A stretch of 64,000 nt of DNA from JACKCR01 sp041390305 (GCA_041390305.1 JAWKQE010000003.1:62001-126000); one strand, 5' to 3'. Positions 44,644 to 53,443 are shown, counted from the stretch's first letter. Program-made: numbers and translations. Notes: generated by a model from the letters alone, not told the origin.

Positions 44644-45112
44644 GATTGGGTCTTTCCCCGTTTCGTGGGCCCTTGCACGATTCCTCGACCGTCAGTGGAT
44701 CGTCCAGCTCCGACGACACGGCGCGACTGTCCGGCGCATATCTCCGCCGTCGGCGGCGTTACGCTGCTAATCACTCTCAACGTGGGAGTGGCCCGACGAG
44801 TAACTCCGCCGTCGTCGGCGTTACGCTGCGAATCACTCTCAACGTGGGAGTGCCCGTTGCATAACTCTACCGCCGGCCCCGTTACGCTGCGAATCACTCT
44901 CAACGTGGTAGTGGCCAGACCCGTCGAGAGGTTCCTCCGCATGTGCCGCCGCTGACACACTGCGACATCGATACCGGGGCCAGTTCCACGGCCCCCCCGT
45001 GACTCGTGGAGGCGAGGTCTCGAGACTGCGTGAGTTCGACCTGGACATGCCTCCGGCGCCCAAGGACCGACGGGCGAGGTTCGGCAAGGAGACCCGGTTC
45101 GTCACGTCGCTG
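44644..45112 (+). repeat. Duplicated segment, copy A, with three palindromic units
   Basis: From CAGTGGATCGTCCAGCTCCG (~44691) to GAGACCCGGTTCGTCACGTC (~45112) this segment is near-identical to 49906-50203. It is 422 bases against 298 because it holds three palindromic units (cores at 44772, 44834 and 44895, spaced 62 and 61) while copy B holds one. The 124-base difference is just two units. A 45-base stretch before it (44644-44688) matches 49431-49475. In copy B the two stretches are separated by ~430 bases that contain a helix-turn-helix reading frame, so copy A looks like a deletion derivative. A frame opening MTRGGEVSRLREFDLDMP is shared by both copies. Confidence 0.85.
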
Positions 45113-45589
45113 TTCGAGAGGCTGACCCCGGTGATCGTCGTTCCCAGAGGCTGGAAGGTCCTCGTCGAGTGCGTGGCGGACATCGAACTCTGCACTCCGG
45201 ACCACTTCGTCGTGGGGGCACGAGGCGCTCCGACTCCTTGTTCGGGGTGATTGGCGGGCGCGCCGCTGTCGGGCTCCCTCCCGCGTAGGGCAGGACACAC
45301 CCAGGAAGGCCAAGGCAGTCATGCGTACCGCCGATTCCGCCCCAATCTGGCCTCCGCACCCCGCGAAGTGGGAATCCTCCCCACGCGGTGCGTTCTCGGA
45401 AGTCGCCGAAGCCCGCCGCACCGAAGCAGAGACGTTTTGTGGAGGGGACGAAACCGGCCGCACGGAGGAAGCACGGTGTCGGCCCGTTTCCGAGAGCGCC
45501 CGGCCCCGATGGAGAGCGCTCTCCCAGCACAACCGAACACGAGCGACGGATGCAGGCGGCTCGGCCCGCGCGAGGGCGAACGCGCGCGC

Positions 45590-46470
45590 ACCGGCGCAGT
45601 GCGCACTACGGCAATGCCTTGGAGCGTCGGACTCGCGACGAGAACGTTCCGAGTTCCCGCCGGCTGCGTTCGCACGGATTCCGGCGGCAATCCGGCGACC
45701 GCCGGACTCGTTCGCACCGATTCCGCTCGATCTCGATCCGTGCACTAAACCGGCCGTCACGGTGGGGAGCCTGCCCATTTCCAGACGAAAGCCCGCTCAG
45801 AGCGCGTGCGGCGGGGCTCGGCGACTCCAGAAGGTTGCACTGCGCTGAAGCGGACGGTTTCGGCTCGTTCGGTACATCGCACTGCGCCGATGCGGTCGGC
45901 TCTCTGTCACGTCAGGTACGGCACCGCGCCGAGGCAGTGGCGTCCGGCTCCTCTCGACCCGCACACTTCGCCCGCCCGGACAGCTTCGGCTCGGCTCGAT
46001 TGCAGAACTCCATGGATGCGGACGGTTTCGTCCAACCTCTTAGACCGCACTGCGTCGATGCGGGTGCTTCCCGCGCGGTCGGGACGTAACGCTCCGTCGA
46101 TGCGTCGGGCTTCGTCGCGGCCGAGAGGCGGCACTCCACCCGCGCGGCGGACTTCGGAGGCTCTGGTGTTCGGCACTCCGACGATGCGGCTGGCTCTGGC
46201 GGGTTCGGCACCGTGCACTTCTTCGATGCATCGCGTTTCGATGGCTTCGGTACGCAGTATTCTGTCGGCGCATCTGCTTCCGATCCATCAGGTACGCGGC
46301 ACTTCGTCAGTGCATCCGACCTCGTCCCGTGGTGCGTGACACCGCACTGACCCGTCCGGTGTCGGCGTGGCCCGAGTGTGACACTCCGTCGGCACACCCG
46401 GTGTCCGCGTGTCCCGAACGTGACATTCCGCCGACACGTCTGGTGCCGGATCGTCCAACACGAATCGCAA
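45590..46470 (+). repeat. 42-bp tandem array, about 20 degenerate units
   Basis: The motif GCACTGCGCCGATGCGG and its variants recurs at exact 42-base intervals: 45837, 45879, 45921, 45963, 46005, 46047, 46089, 46131, 46173, 46215, 46257, 46299. It continues with a three-base shift through three more units (GTGACACCGC, GTGACACTCC, GTGACATTCC) to about 46470. Weaker units extend upstream to about 45590. The units have diverged by substitutions but almost no indels. On the plus strand one frame gives 14-residue repeats such as H-C-A-D-A-D-G-F-G-S-F-G-T. It is interrupted by a TAA near 46087, so coding is not supported in its present form. Confidence 0.85.
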
Positions 46471-46732
46471 CTCCGTGCGCAACGAGGGGTATGGGATCTC
46501 CCGATTCCCGCGATCCATCCAATGGGAACTTTCCTCGTTTTTTGTGCAACCCCCACCGATTCGAATTCGTACTTGAGGGAAACCGCCGGCGTCGATCTCA
46601 GGAACCTGGCGGAGCAACGAGGGCGACACAACGAGACGATCCAGAGAACTGGAAGACGGAAACGACGTCGGCCGGCACGCCGTAGGACGACGTCCCGAAG
46701 GAGATCGAGAACGAAGAGACGTGGAGGACCCT

Positions 46733-47563
46733 ATGACTGTTGATGCGTTGACTGTGAGTGTCGACTACCTGATCACGGAAGTCGCGGGCTACACCGAAGC
46801 CCAACTGTCTATCGAACCCGAACACGTAACGATCCTCGGATACTGCAAGGAAGAGAACGGACTCCTCGCCGAAGCGGCACAGGACGTGAAGGATCGCAAG
46901 GTCGACCTCGTCGTCGCACGCGCGCACCGAGACCGTCAGCAGCACAAGGTGCGGATCGCGGCGGGCGCGTTCGCGAACCAGATCGTCCGGATCGCGGGCG
47001 GAAACCGGAAGTCCGACATCTACATCGGCTACTTCCCCAACGGCTATGGCGTCTACGGCAAGCTCTCCTTGGAATCCCAACTCGAAGCCTGTCGCGCTCT
47101 GACCGTCCGTCTCGATCGTGAGACGAACGAGGACGTGAAGGCCGCGGGCCAAGAGTTCCGCGCCGTGGCCCTCGCCGCGGAAGCGGCACTCGCGGACTGG
47201 AAGGCGAAAGCCCAAGCCCTGAGCGACGCGAAGTCTCGACTCTACGCGGCACGGATCCGCTGGCGGGCGTCGAACCGGAAGGTGGCGGCCGACCTCCGAT
47301 CGCTCCACACGGACGATCCCCGCTACGTCGCGTCGTTCTTCTATGCGCCGGCGCGGAAGAGGAAGAACGGTTTGGGGTTGGACGGAGAGGATGGGGAAGG
47401 AGCGGAGGGCGTCGATGCGGGCGCGGATTCGAATGGGAACGGGACGCTGCCGTCATCGACGAACGGCAATGGCTCGGTGGCGAACGGAGCCGGCTCCGAC
47501 GGTGCGGTCGCGACCGACGGCGGGCAACACGGGACGTTTGGGGATGGTGCCGTGGTCCTGTAG
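46733..47563 (+). CDS. Hypothetical protein
   Basis: A 276-residue protein with no family I recognise. The ATG at 46733 follows GTGGAGG by five bases. The N-terminal ~230 residues are rich in charged and alanine residues and probably helical (LITEVAGYTEAQLSIEPEHVTILGY, VVARAHRDRQQHKVRIAAGAFANQIVRIAGG, FRAVALAAEAALADWKAKAQALSDAKSRLYAARIRWRASNRKVAADL). The C-terminal ~50 residues are a glycine, asparagine and acidic-rich tail (SNGNGTLPSSTNGNG) that looks like another low-complexity expansion. It follows the 42-bp array and has no close neighbour in its direction, so context gives no clue. Confidence 0.65.
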   Translation: MTVDALTVSVDYLITEVAGYTEAQLSIEPEHVTILGYCKEENGLLAEAAQDVKDRKVDLVVARAHRDRQQHKVRIAAGAFANQIVRIAGGNRKSDIYIGYFPNGYGVYGKLSLESQLEACRALTVRLDRETNEDVKAAGQEFRAVALAAEAALADWKAKAQALSDAKSRLYAARIRWRASNRKVAADLRSLHTDDPRYVASFFYAPARKRKNGLGLDGEDGEGAEGVDAGADSNGNGTLPSSTNGNGSVANGAGSDGAVATDGGQHGTFGDGAVVL

Positions 47564-47582
47564 GTCGTCTGGCTGACGATCG

Positions 47583-47987
47583 TCAGTCGTGGAGAAAGTG
47601 CCGACGGTGCGTTGGCTCGGGCGGAAGTGGCGCGGGGGTCGGCGGGGGAATGAGACCCCGGGAGGTTTGGAGGCGATGGCGGAAGGAGGACAACGGCTGA
47701 GATGACACTCGTGGAGACGGTGGAAGAACGCGAGAGCGGTCCGGCGGGAGTCGGGCCGCTCTCCTCGTGTTGTGGAGTCCCATGGGACTCTTGGGGGGCA
47801 CACGCTCCAGGATTCCCGGAGCTCCCTCGAACCGAAGAAGCCACTGTTGGAGGTGCCGATTGATGAAGTCGTCGGGGAGGAAGACACGGCGGTCCAGGAC
47901 CAGGATCGGTCGGATGTCCGCGAAACAATGATTCTCCAGCCAGTCCACCCCGCGTCCAGCCGAGTGCCGCTGAAGGTTTCTGGTCAC
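47583..47987 (-). CDS. Uncertain open frame in a 449-base gap
   Basis: A 134-codon frame from a GTG. The first ~60 residues (TRNLQRHSAGRGVDWLENH, FADIRPILVLDRRVFLPDDF, NRHLQQWLLRFEG) have a protein-like composition, whereas the rest is proline- and arginine-rich. It lies 25 bases downstream of the propeller gene on the same strand. There is no clear ribosome-binding site and no family I recognise. It could be a fragment of a decayed gene. The rest of the gap 47564-48012 holds nothing else I can support. Confidence 0.25.
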   Translation of the reverse strand: MTRNLQRHSAGRGVDWLENHCFADIRPILVLDRRVFLPDDFINRHLQQWLLRFEGAPGILERVPPKSPMGLHNTRRAARLPPDRSRVLPPSPRVSSQPLSSFRHRLQTSRGLIPPPTPAPLPPEPTHRRHFLHD

Positions 47988-48012
47988 GCTGGCTCTGAAG
48001 GCACGGTTGCGA

Positions 48013-49362
48013 TCATCTCAGAACCACCTTTGTGGTGCATTCCCGGCTTCCCGCGGTGACCCGCACGTAGTAGACGCCTCGCGGGAGGTCACGGGGGAGT
48101 TCGACCACCAACCCTCCGGACTCTGGCAAGCCCTGCCACAATTCTGTTCCTCTCCGCCCGCTCGCGTCGAAGAGGGTCACGCTGGCATTCAGGCGAACGG
48201 GACCGTCTCCCAGGGAGATGGTGAGCACCCGATCGGTCGGGTTCGGTGCAACGAAACCGAATGGGAGTGCCGGCGCCTCCGTGATGTCGGGCAGGCCGCT
48301 GATGTCCGGACAGGGGTTCGGTCCCCCTACATACAGCCACCCGTCGTGTTGTCGCGCCACATTGACTCTCTCATCCGTTCCGTCCGAGAGGCCGCCGAAC
48401 GTCGTCCAGGTCCTGCCGTCCCATCGGCCGAGATGGCCTGCGGGAGTTCCGCCAGCAGTGGAGAAGTCTCCACCCACCACGAGCGTCTGACGGTAGGGGA
48501 CGAGTGCGAACACTTCTCCGTCGGTCCCGTCGGCGAGGGAGGACCAGCCCACACCGTCCCAAGTGGCGACGTTGGCTGCCGGGTTCCCGCCGGCGCTCGC
48601 GAACCATCCGCCGACGACGAGCTGTCCCCCGTAGACCGTCATGGAACGGACTCGTCCATCGGTTCCGTCGCCGAGTGGTGACCAGAAGGCGCCGCCAAAC
48701 ATCGCGACGTTGTGGGTGACGGCTCCATCGACGGAGTCGAAGAGGCCTCCAGCATAGAGGTTGCCGCCGAACGAGACGAGGCTCTCCACTCTCGAATCGA
48801 AATCACCCGCGGGTTCCCAGTCGCCACCGTCCCACTTCGCGAGGTGCGGCGCGGGGGCCGTGCCCGCGGTAGAGAACTTGCCTCCGGCGTACAGCCTGTC
48901 TTCGTGGACGCAGAGGGCCTTGACGTAGTCGTCGACTCCCGCGCCGAGTGGTTGCCATGCTGAGCCGTCCCATCGTGCGACGTGGGAGACCTCAGTAGTT
49001 CCGGAATGGGTGAAGTAGCCGGCGGCGATGAGGTCGCCGCGGAACACCGCGAAGCAGGTGGGGGCCGCGTCCAGTCCGTCGCCAAGGCTGTGCCAAGCGG
49101 CCCCATCCCAACGCGCAACGTTGGCGGCTGCGATGGCACCGCATGATGAGAAGTCGCCTCCTACGATGAGATCGTTCTCGAAGCTGATGAACGCGATCAC
49201 CTGCGAGAAAGTGGGATCTCCAACTCCGTTCCCGCCCGGAGGCGGAGCAAACTCACTCGACCACTGTCCACTCTGGGAGACGGCCTCTCGTGGGACGAGC
49301 AGCGCAAGGGCAACGCCAAACAAGTTACACACGAGGACGAGGGAGGCACGCGAACGAGTCAT
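48013..49362 (-). CDS. Exported beta-propeller protein with T9SS-like C-terminal domain
   Basis: A 449-residue exported protein with CGGAGGAG before its ATG. The signal is ASLVLVCNLFGVALALLVPREAVSQ. It contains about seven repeats of ~45 residues of the pattern L-Y-A-G-G-x-F-x-x-A-G-x-x-x-A-x-x-L-A-x-W-D-G-x-x-W-x-x-L-G (for example LYAGGKFSTAGTAPAPHLAKW and LVVGGWFASAGGNPAANVATW), the kelch/galactose-oxidase-like propeller found in many secreted proteins of this group. The last ~90 residues form the Ig-like sorting domain (FVAPNPTDRVLTISLGDGPV, VTLFDASGRRG, PRGVYYVRVTAGS). The ligand is unknown. Confidence 0.8.
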   Translation of the reverse strand: MTRSRASLVLVCNLFGVALALLVPREAVSQSGQWSSEFAPPPGGNGVGDPTFSQVIAFISFENDLIVGGDFSSCGAIAAANVARWDGAAWHSLGDGLDAAPTCFAVFRGDLIAAGYFTHSGTTEVSHVARWDGSAWQPLGAGVDDYVKALCVHEDRLYAGGKFSTAGTAPAPHLAKWDGGDWEPAGDFDSRVESLVSFGGNLYAGGLFDSVDGAVTHNVAMFGGAFWSPLGDGTDGRVRSMTVYGGQLVVGGWFASAGGNPAANVATWDGVGWSSLADGTDGEVFALVPYRQTLVVGGDFSTAGGTPAGHLGRWDGRTWTTFGGLSDGTDERVNVARQHDGWLYVGGPNPCPDISGLPDITEAPALPFGFVAPNPTDRVLTISLGDGPVRLNASVTLFDASGRRGTELWQGLPESGGLVVELPRDLPRGVYYVRVTAGSRECTTKVVLR

Positions 49363-49657
49363 GGCTCCTCCGAGGCTGGACGGCGAGGGTTGACCGCGAA
49401 GGAACCGTACCGGACCCCGGACCCGCGGCCAATTGGGGATTTCCCCCGTTTCGTGGGCCTCTGCACGATTCCTCAACTGAGGAGCCCTGGCTGATCGTTG
49501 GTACTCCTGGCGCGCGGGCACAATGACGACCGAGCTACCTGCGTCGCTGCCAGTCTTCACTGATCGAATGCGCGTACACGACGTCAGCTGGTCCGATGCC
49601 TTCTCGACGAAGGGCGCGAGGGCGGTCGGCTGGGAATGTCACGGCCTCGCCACTCCC

Positions 49658-49933
49658 TCAGTGCACCGCCAGCCCAAAGCCATCCCCTCGGTCCCTCAGC
49701 CGGCTACGGATCGTATTCGCCGCGACGTCGGCCTGCCGGGCCATCGCCTCTGCGTTCCCTCCGTGTACGCGGAACAGGTACTCGAAGTACGCGTCGTTCA
49801 CCTCGCGGCGGGTGAGACCTTCGAACACTCGGTCCCAATTCTGGGCGGCTCGAGCCTGCCCTTCTGCCCGGACCGCGCCTTGGGCTGCGCCCGTCGACAC
49901 GGCCTTCAGTGGATCGTCCAGCTCCGACGACAC
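49658..49933 (-). CDS. Short protein with Fis-type helix-turn-helix end, possibly a regulator fragment
   Basis: A 91-codon frame from a GTG at 49933. The C-terminal part (LTRREVNDAYFEYLFRVHGGNAEAMARQADVAANTIRSRLRDRG) has the length and spacing of the Fis-type DNA-binding helix-turn-helix found at the end of sigma-54-dependent activators (ReVer.YI...L...gGNkteAA..LGisrnTL...L). The N-terminal 45 residues are not recognised. The first ten codons and upstream palindrome are duplicated at ~44691-44730, where the rest is missing. It may be a free-standing small regulator or a decayed activator tail. Confidence 0.5.
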   Translation of the reverse strand: MSSELDDPLKAVSTGAAQGAVRAEGQARAAQNWDRVFEGLTRREVNDAYFEYLFRVHGGNAEAMARQADVAANTIRSRLRDRGDGFGLAVH

Positions 49934-50203
49934 GGCGCGACTGCCCGGCGCGCAACTCCGTCGCCAGCGGCGTTCCGCCGCGAATCACTCTCAACGTGGT
50001 AGTGGCCAGACCCGTTGATAGGTCCCTAGGCATGTGACCCGGCTGATACACTGAGACATCGATACCGGGGCCAGTTCCACGGCCCCCCCGTGACTCGTGG
50101 AGGCGAGATCTCGAGACTACGTGATTTCGACCTGGACATGCCTCGGGCGCCCAAGGACCGACGGTCGAGGTTCGGCAAAGAGACCCGGTCCGTCACGGCG
50201 CTG
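49906..50203 (+). repeat. Duplicated segment, copy B, with one palindromic unit
   Basis: Matches 44691-45112 with ~90% identity except for two missing 61-62-bp palindromic units. The single core CACTCTCAACGTGGTAGTG is at 49986. The 45-base partner stretch lies at 49431-49475 (CAATTGGGGATTTCCCCC ...). Mutations between the copies fall mainly on non-synonymous sites of the shared 83-codon frame, which speaks against that frame being a conserved gene. Confidence 0.85.
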
Positions 50204-50269
50204 GCAGGAGGTATACGGCGGAGCGCCTCTGCGAGCGCGGAATGACCCCGCTTCGAAGCCTGGATTCAC

Positions 50270-50443
50270 GTGAGAGACAAACAAGGCGAGCAGATAGGAG
50301 CCGTCAAGGCGTTCGAAGCCGAGCCGACCGAGTTCCTCTTTGCACCGATGCTGGGCAATCTGAAGTGGAAGTCAGAGGGTGAGGTCGTCCTCACAGCGAA
50401 GGACGGACGAGAAGTGGTCGCTTGGAAGTCCGTGGTGTCGTGA
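50270..50443 (+). pseudogene. C-terminal fragment of an unidentified protein
   Basis: A 57-codon frame ending at 50443: VRDKQGEQIGAVKAFEAEPT, EFLFAPMLGN, LKWKSEGEVV and LTAKDGREVVAWKSVVS. The frame stays open upstream to a TGA near 50243 and reads PRFEAWIHV before the GTG. Composition and balanced hydrophobicity suggest true coding sequence, but no start with ribosome-binding site is present, so it looks like the surviving end of a gene disrupted by the duplicated segment just upstream. No family is recognised. Confidence 0.35.
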
Positions 50444-50505
50444 CGGATCTCGCAGGGGCTGGGTTCCGCCAGGTCTGGTCGTCTGACGAGTAGCGCCCCC
50501 TTCCC

Positions 50506-51231
50506 CTACTCCTCTTCCTCCTCGTCCAACCCTCGATTCGGCGGCATCTCCGCGTTCTGCGGATGCGGTTCGTCGGAGTAGTTCATCCAGTCGACGGGTT
50601 GGATGACGGCGGTCGCGATGTTGCCGAGGTGGCGGGCGATCCGCTTGATATGCCGGGCGGAGAGCGCCCGGGCCACCGCTTCCTTCGAGGAGAGTTCGTC
50701 GCGCGCGGCGACGGCCCATACGTGGATCTCGGCGTCGCGGGACAGGGTCATGGCTGCCTCGAGTGTCTTCTCGGCGAGCGGACGGTCGGACGTCATGAAC
50801 GCCTGACGGACGGATGCGAAGAGGGGGAGGCAGCGGAGACGGAGGGCGCGGCCTCTCTCGTCGAGGTCCAGCACCTCCCTCTTCAGGTCTTCCATCTCGA
50901 GGCAGATGTCGTACATGTTCTTGATGTAGTCGCCGACTCGTTCCGCGTCCTTCGAGACGCTCATGAGGATGAGACACGACGAGACGTCAGGCTTCTCGCT
51001 GATCGACAGGTATTCGACGAGCCGGCGCCGGATCTCCCGCTCCTTGGCGTTGATCTGACGATCCCGCGCGAAGAGTTCGGCCTCGATCGAAGAGGGAAGA
51101 ATCTGTGACCCGTGGATGTCGAGCACCTTCTGATACATCCACTCTCCGTCGTCGATCATGGAGCCGAACATCTCGAGGGTTTCCCGGAGCGGGTCCGTGC
51201 CCTTGAAGAGCTGGAGTATCTGGCGGAACAT
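50506..51231 (-). CDS. PhoU-domain protein
   Basis: A 241-residue helical protein. The ATG at 51231 is preferred because GAGG lies nine bases upstream; an ATG three codons earlier abuts that site. Residues ~85-210 carry the PhoU pattern (SVSKDAERVGDYIKNMYDICLEM in the first bundle; HIKRIARHLGNIATAVIQPVDWM in the second, the E/DxxxD..N metal-contact type). It ends in a run of glutamates (LDEEEEE). PhoU-domain proteins sense or gate phosphate transport. The Na/Pi cotransporter gene ends 106 bases upstream on the same strand, so the pair probably works as an NptA-PhoU module. Confidence 0.85.
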   Translation of the reverse strand: MFRQILQLFKGTDPLRETLEMFGSMIDDGEWMYQKVLDIHGSQILPSSIEAELFARDRQINAKEREIRRRLVEYLSISEKPDVSSCLILMSVSKDAERVGDYIKNMYDICLEMEDLKREVLDLDERGRALRLRCLPLFASVRQAFMTSDRPLAEKTLEAAMTLSRDAEIHVWAVAARDELSSKEAVARALSARHIKRIARHLGNIATAVIQPVDWMNYSDEPHPQNAEMPPNRGLDEEEEE

Positions 51232-51337
51232 GGTTCTCATCCTCGGTTGTCTTTCTTCAGGCTCGTCCCCCGCACCACTCTGAACTCTCCATACCGGATC
51301 GGGCCTCGAGAGTTCCTTCGTAGGGACGTACCTCGGT

Positions 51338-52477
51338 TCATAGGAAATGGTCGATCAGGATCACGAGCCCCGGCAACACGAAGAACACGCCCAGAATGAA
51401 GATGAGTACGAGCCGGCGTGACTTCGTGGCGGCGATCGCGAACCTCCGTGCCGCCTTGGGGATGAGTGGCCTGATGGGTGGTGGAACGTAGAGCACCAGG
51501 ATTCCGAGTAGGTTGAAGAGCAGGTGAGCGAACGCGATGGCGAGTCCATCGATGCTGCCGACTGTCGCGGCGAGGAGGGCCGTCACGGTGGTGCCGACGT
51601 TCGCCCCGAGCGTCACGGGATAGACCTGGTTCAGACGAAGCACTCCAGCCGCCGCCATCGGGACGAGGAGTGACGTCGTGATCGAACTCGATTGGGCAAT
51701 GGCCGTGATCACGAGTCCGAACACGATCGCGAGCGGAGCATTTCGCGCGAACGACGAAGAGAGGACGGGCTGGAGCCGCGAGAGCAGGATACCCTTCATC
51801 GTCTTCGTCAGCATGACGAGCGCGAAGAAGAGGAGCAGGAGGCTCAGCAGGAGTTCGACGATCGCGATGCCGTTGTCGGGGAGTCCGGTCGTTTCGATCA
51901 CGCTCTGGATGAGGTGGATCACCGGTTTCGTGATCGCCTTGGTTGGGCTCGTGAACGACATGCCGTCACCCACCACGACCACGTTGGCCAGGAGCGTCGC
52001 GAGTTTGGAGAGGAATCCGGTCGCGACCTGGAGCGGCAGGAAGATGAGGACGGCGGCCCAGTTGAAGAAGTCGTGCACCGTGGCCGCGGCTAGCGCCCTC
52101 CGGAACTCGTTGCTCCGCCGGAGATGACCGAGCGTCACGATCAGGTTCGTGATGCTGGTCCCGACGTTCGCTCCCATGATGACGGGAACGGCGAGCTCCG
52201 TCGTGAGCGTGCCCGAGGCGACGAGCCCCACGACCACCGACGTCGTGAGGGACGAACTCTGCGCGATGCTCGTCGCGAGAACGCCGATGAAGAGCCCGGC
52301 GAAAGGGTTGGAGGTGCCGGCGACGAGCGCCTTGGCGAAGCCCCCTCCGAGGAGCTTGAACGCGCCCCCCATCATCGCGACGGCGAGGAGGAAGACGTAC
52401 AGGAAGATCGCGGCGCGGATCAGCGCCCACCAGACGGACTCGGGCCGCTCCCGAGTCGAAGTCGCGATCGGACTCAT
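51338..52477 (-). CDS. Na+/phosphate cotransporter (NptA/PF02690 family)
   Basis: A ~380-residue membrane protein. Its two inverted repeats each carry the QSSS signature of the family: TSIAQSSSLTTSVVVGLVASG and TAIAQSSSITTSLLVPMAAAG, each followed by GANVGT (MGANVGTSITNLIV and LGANVGTTVTALLA). It would import phosphate with sodium. The ATG at 52477 is chosen; in-frame codons to 52516 add thirteen residues of poor composition. It is short because it lacks the fused PhoU domain of YjbB-type proteins, and that domain is supplied by the separate gene at 50506. Confidence 0.88.
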   Translation of the reverse strand: MSPIATSTRERPESVWWALIRAAIFLYVFLLAVAMMGGAFKLLGGGFAKALVAGTSNPFAGLFIGVLATSIAQSSSLTTSVVVGLVASGTLTTELAVPVIMGANVGTSITNLIVTLGHLRRSNEFRRALAAATVHDFFNWAAVLIFLPLQVATGFLSKLATLLANVVVVGDGMSFTSPTKAITKPVIHLIQSVIETTGLPDNGIAIVELLLSLLLLFFALVMLTKTMKGILLSRLQPVLSSSFARNAPLAIVFGLVITAIAQSSSITTSLLVPMAAAGVLRLNQVYPVTLGANVGTTVTALLAATVGSIDGLAIAFAHLLFNLLGILVLYVPPPIRPLIPKAARRFAIAATKSRRLVLIFILGVFFVLPGLVILIDHFL

Positions 52478-52546
52478 TTCGGGCCGGACCCTATCCGCCT
52501 GGGGGCGGCCGGTCAAAGCGAATGTTGGGGAATCGTGAGGTGAAGG

Positions 52547-53443
52547 TTAGCTCTCCTGCTCGACCGGCGGCGTGCTCTGGAGGTACTTCCAGATCGCCTC
52601 GATCTCGGTCTCGTTCATGAACCGACCCCACCGTGGCATCGCTTCGTCGATCTCGCTTCCGTCCGGGCGTTTGCCGTCGCGGAGGGCGACGATGAAGTCG
52701 TCGTGCGTCCATGTGCCGATGCCGCTCGCCTTCGCCGGCGTGATGTTGGCGGACGGGGGAGAGCCCGGAGGGCCGACGTGGAGACCGCCGGCCAGGTTCG
52801 GGCCGTGGCAGCCGCGGCACGTGTTTGCGAGGTATTCGCCGTACTCCGCGGTCTCGGCGGGCCGCACCGCGTCCGGCGCGGCACGGTCGTGATCGATCCG
52901 TCGGGCGGCGAGGAGGTCGTCCGAGAACGCCGAGATGAGCTTGGGCAACGGTCCGAGTTCCCGCGAGGGGAGTACGTTGTCGATCGGCGGGAGTTGGTCG
53001 AGATACGAGATCAACGCGCCGAGGTCTTGGTCGCTGAGTTCGGCGTAGAACTCCGACGGCATGATGACCATCGCCTCACCGCTTTGCTTCACTCCGTGCC
53101 GGATCGCCCGCACCCAGTCTTCGGTGCGGTAGTTCGAGGTGGCGCTACCGGCTCCTCGCGTCAGGTTCGGTGCGGCGACGGTCCCGAAGGCCGGGCTCTC
53201 CGCGAGGAGATGTCCCGAGAGGTCCGCGCCGTGGCACTCCGCACAGCCCTGGAGCTGCGCGATCCTGGCGCCGTGCTCGATCGCCGCCGGATCGTTGGAC
53301 GGTGTGAGCGGGCGCGGGTCGATCTCGAAGTGCTGGCCCAGCTTCGACGCGCCGACGGCGTAGGTCACGGCCACACCGATCAGGACGATCCCCAGGACTC
53401 CACCCAGCCCCCACGCCAGTCGCTTCATGATGTTTCGAGACAT
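52547..53443 (-). CDS. Membrane-anchored dihaem cytochrome c
   Basis: A 298-residue protein with GGGGAG six bases before the ATG at 53443. The uncleaved anchor is LAWGLGGVLGIVLIGVAVTYAVG. Two class I haem motifs follow: LQGCAECHGADLSGH near residue 65 and TCRGCHGPNLAGG near 205. Distal methionines are likely MVIMPSEFYAEL and AMPRWGRFMNE. This layout matches dihaem cytochromes that act in alcohol or aldehyde dehydrogenase chains or as general electron carriers. No partner dehydrogenase is adjacent. Confidence 0.85.
   Translation of the reverse strand: MSRNIMKRLAWGLGGVLGIVLIGVAVTYAVGASKLGQHFEIDPRPLTPSNDPAAIEHGARIAQLQGCAECHGADLSGHLLAESPAFGTVAAPNLTRGAGSATSNYRTEDWVRAIRHGVKQSGEAMVIMPSEFYAELSDQDLGALISYLDQLPPIDNVLPSRELGPLPKLISAFSDDLLAARRIDHDRAAPDAVRPAETAEYGEYLANTCRGCHGPNLAGGLHVGPPGSPPSANITPAKASGIGTWTHDDFIVALRDGKRPDGSEIDEAMPRWGRFMNETEIEAIWKYLQSTPPVEQES

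Larger units (their letters stand above)
44588..46732. other. 2.1-kb repeat-filled region without a credible gene
   Basis: This region holds a duplicated segment (44644-45112), then low-complexity sequence, then a 42-bp tandem array (45590-46470), and ends with a pyrimidine-rich element near 46520 (AATGGGAACTTTCCTCG then TTTTTTGTG). Several open frames exist on both strands because the 42-bp period is a multiple of three, but none has a ribosome-binding site or family resemblance. Confidence 0.7.
49363..50505. other. 1.1-kb accessory gap with duplicated segment and gene fragments
   Basis: Contains the terminator-like element at 49431, a helix-turn-helix frame (49658-49933), copy B of the duplicated segment (49906-50203) and a 57-codon fragment (50270-50443). 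No intact gene with a full-length family match is present. The whole gap looks like a graveyard flanked by single-function genes. Confidence 0.6.

Noticed and set aside
44760..44915. CRISPR-like array of three ~35-base repeats with ~26-base gaps
   Set aside because: Only three units; the gaps are related to one another rather than unique, the core is also found singly elsewhere, and no cas gene is present.
44999..45250. An 83-codon frame (MTRGGEVSRLREFDLDMP...) in copy A of the duplicated segment
   Set aside because: Most differences from copy B change amino acids, there is no ribosome-binding site, and copy B stops after 44 codons. It does not look like a maintained gene.
45388..46339. Several open frames of 100-240 codons on both strands across the 42-bp array
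   Set aside because: All frames stay open because the period is a multiple of three. None has a start signal or continues across the whole array.
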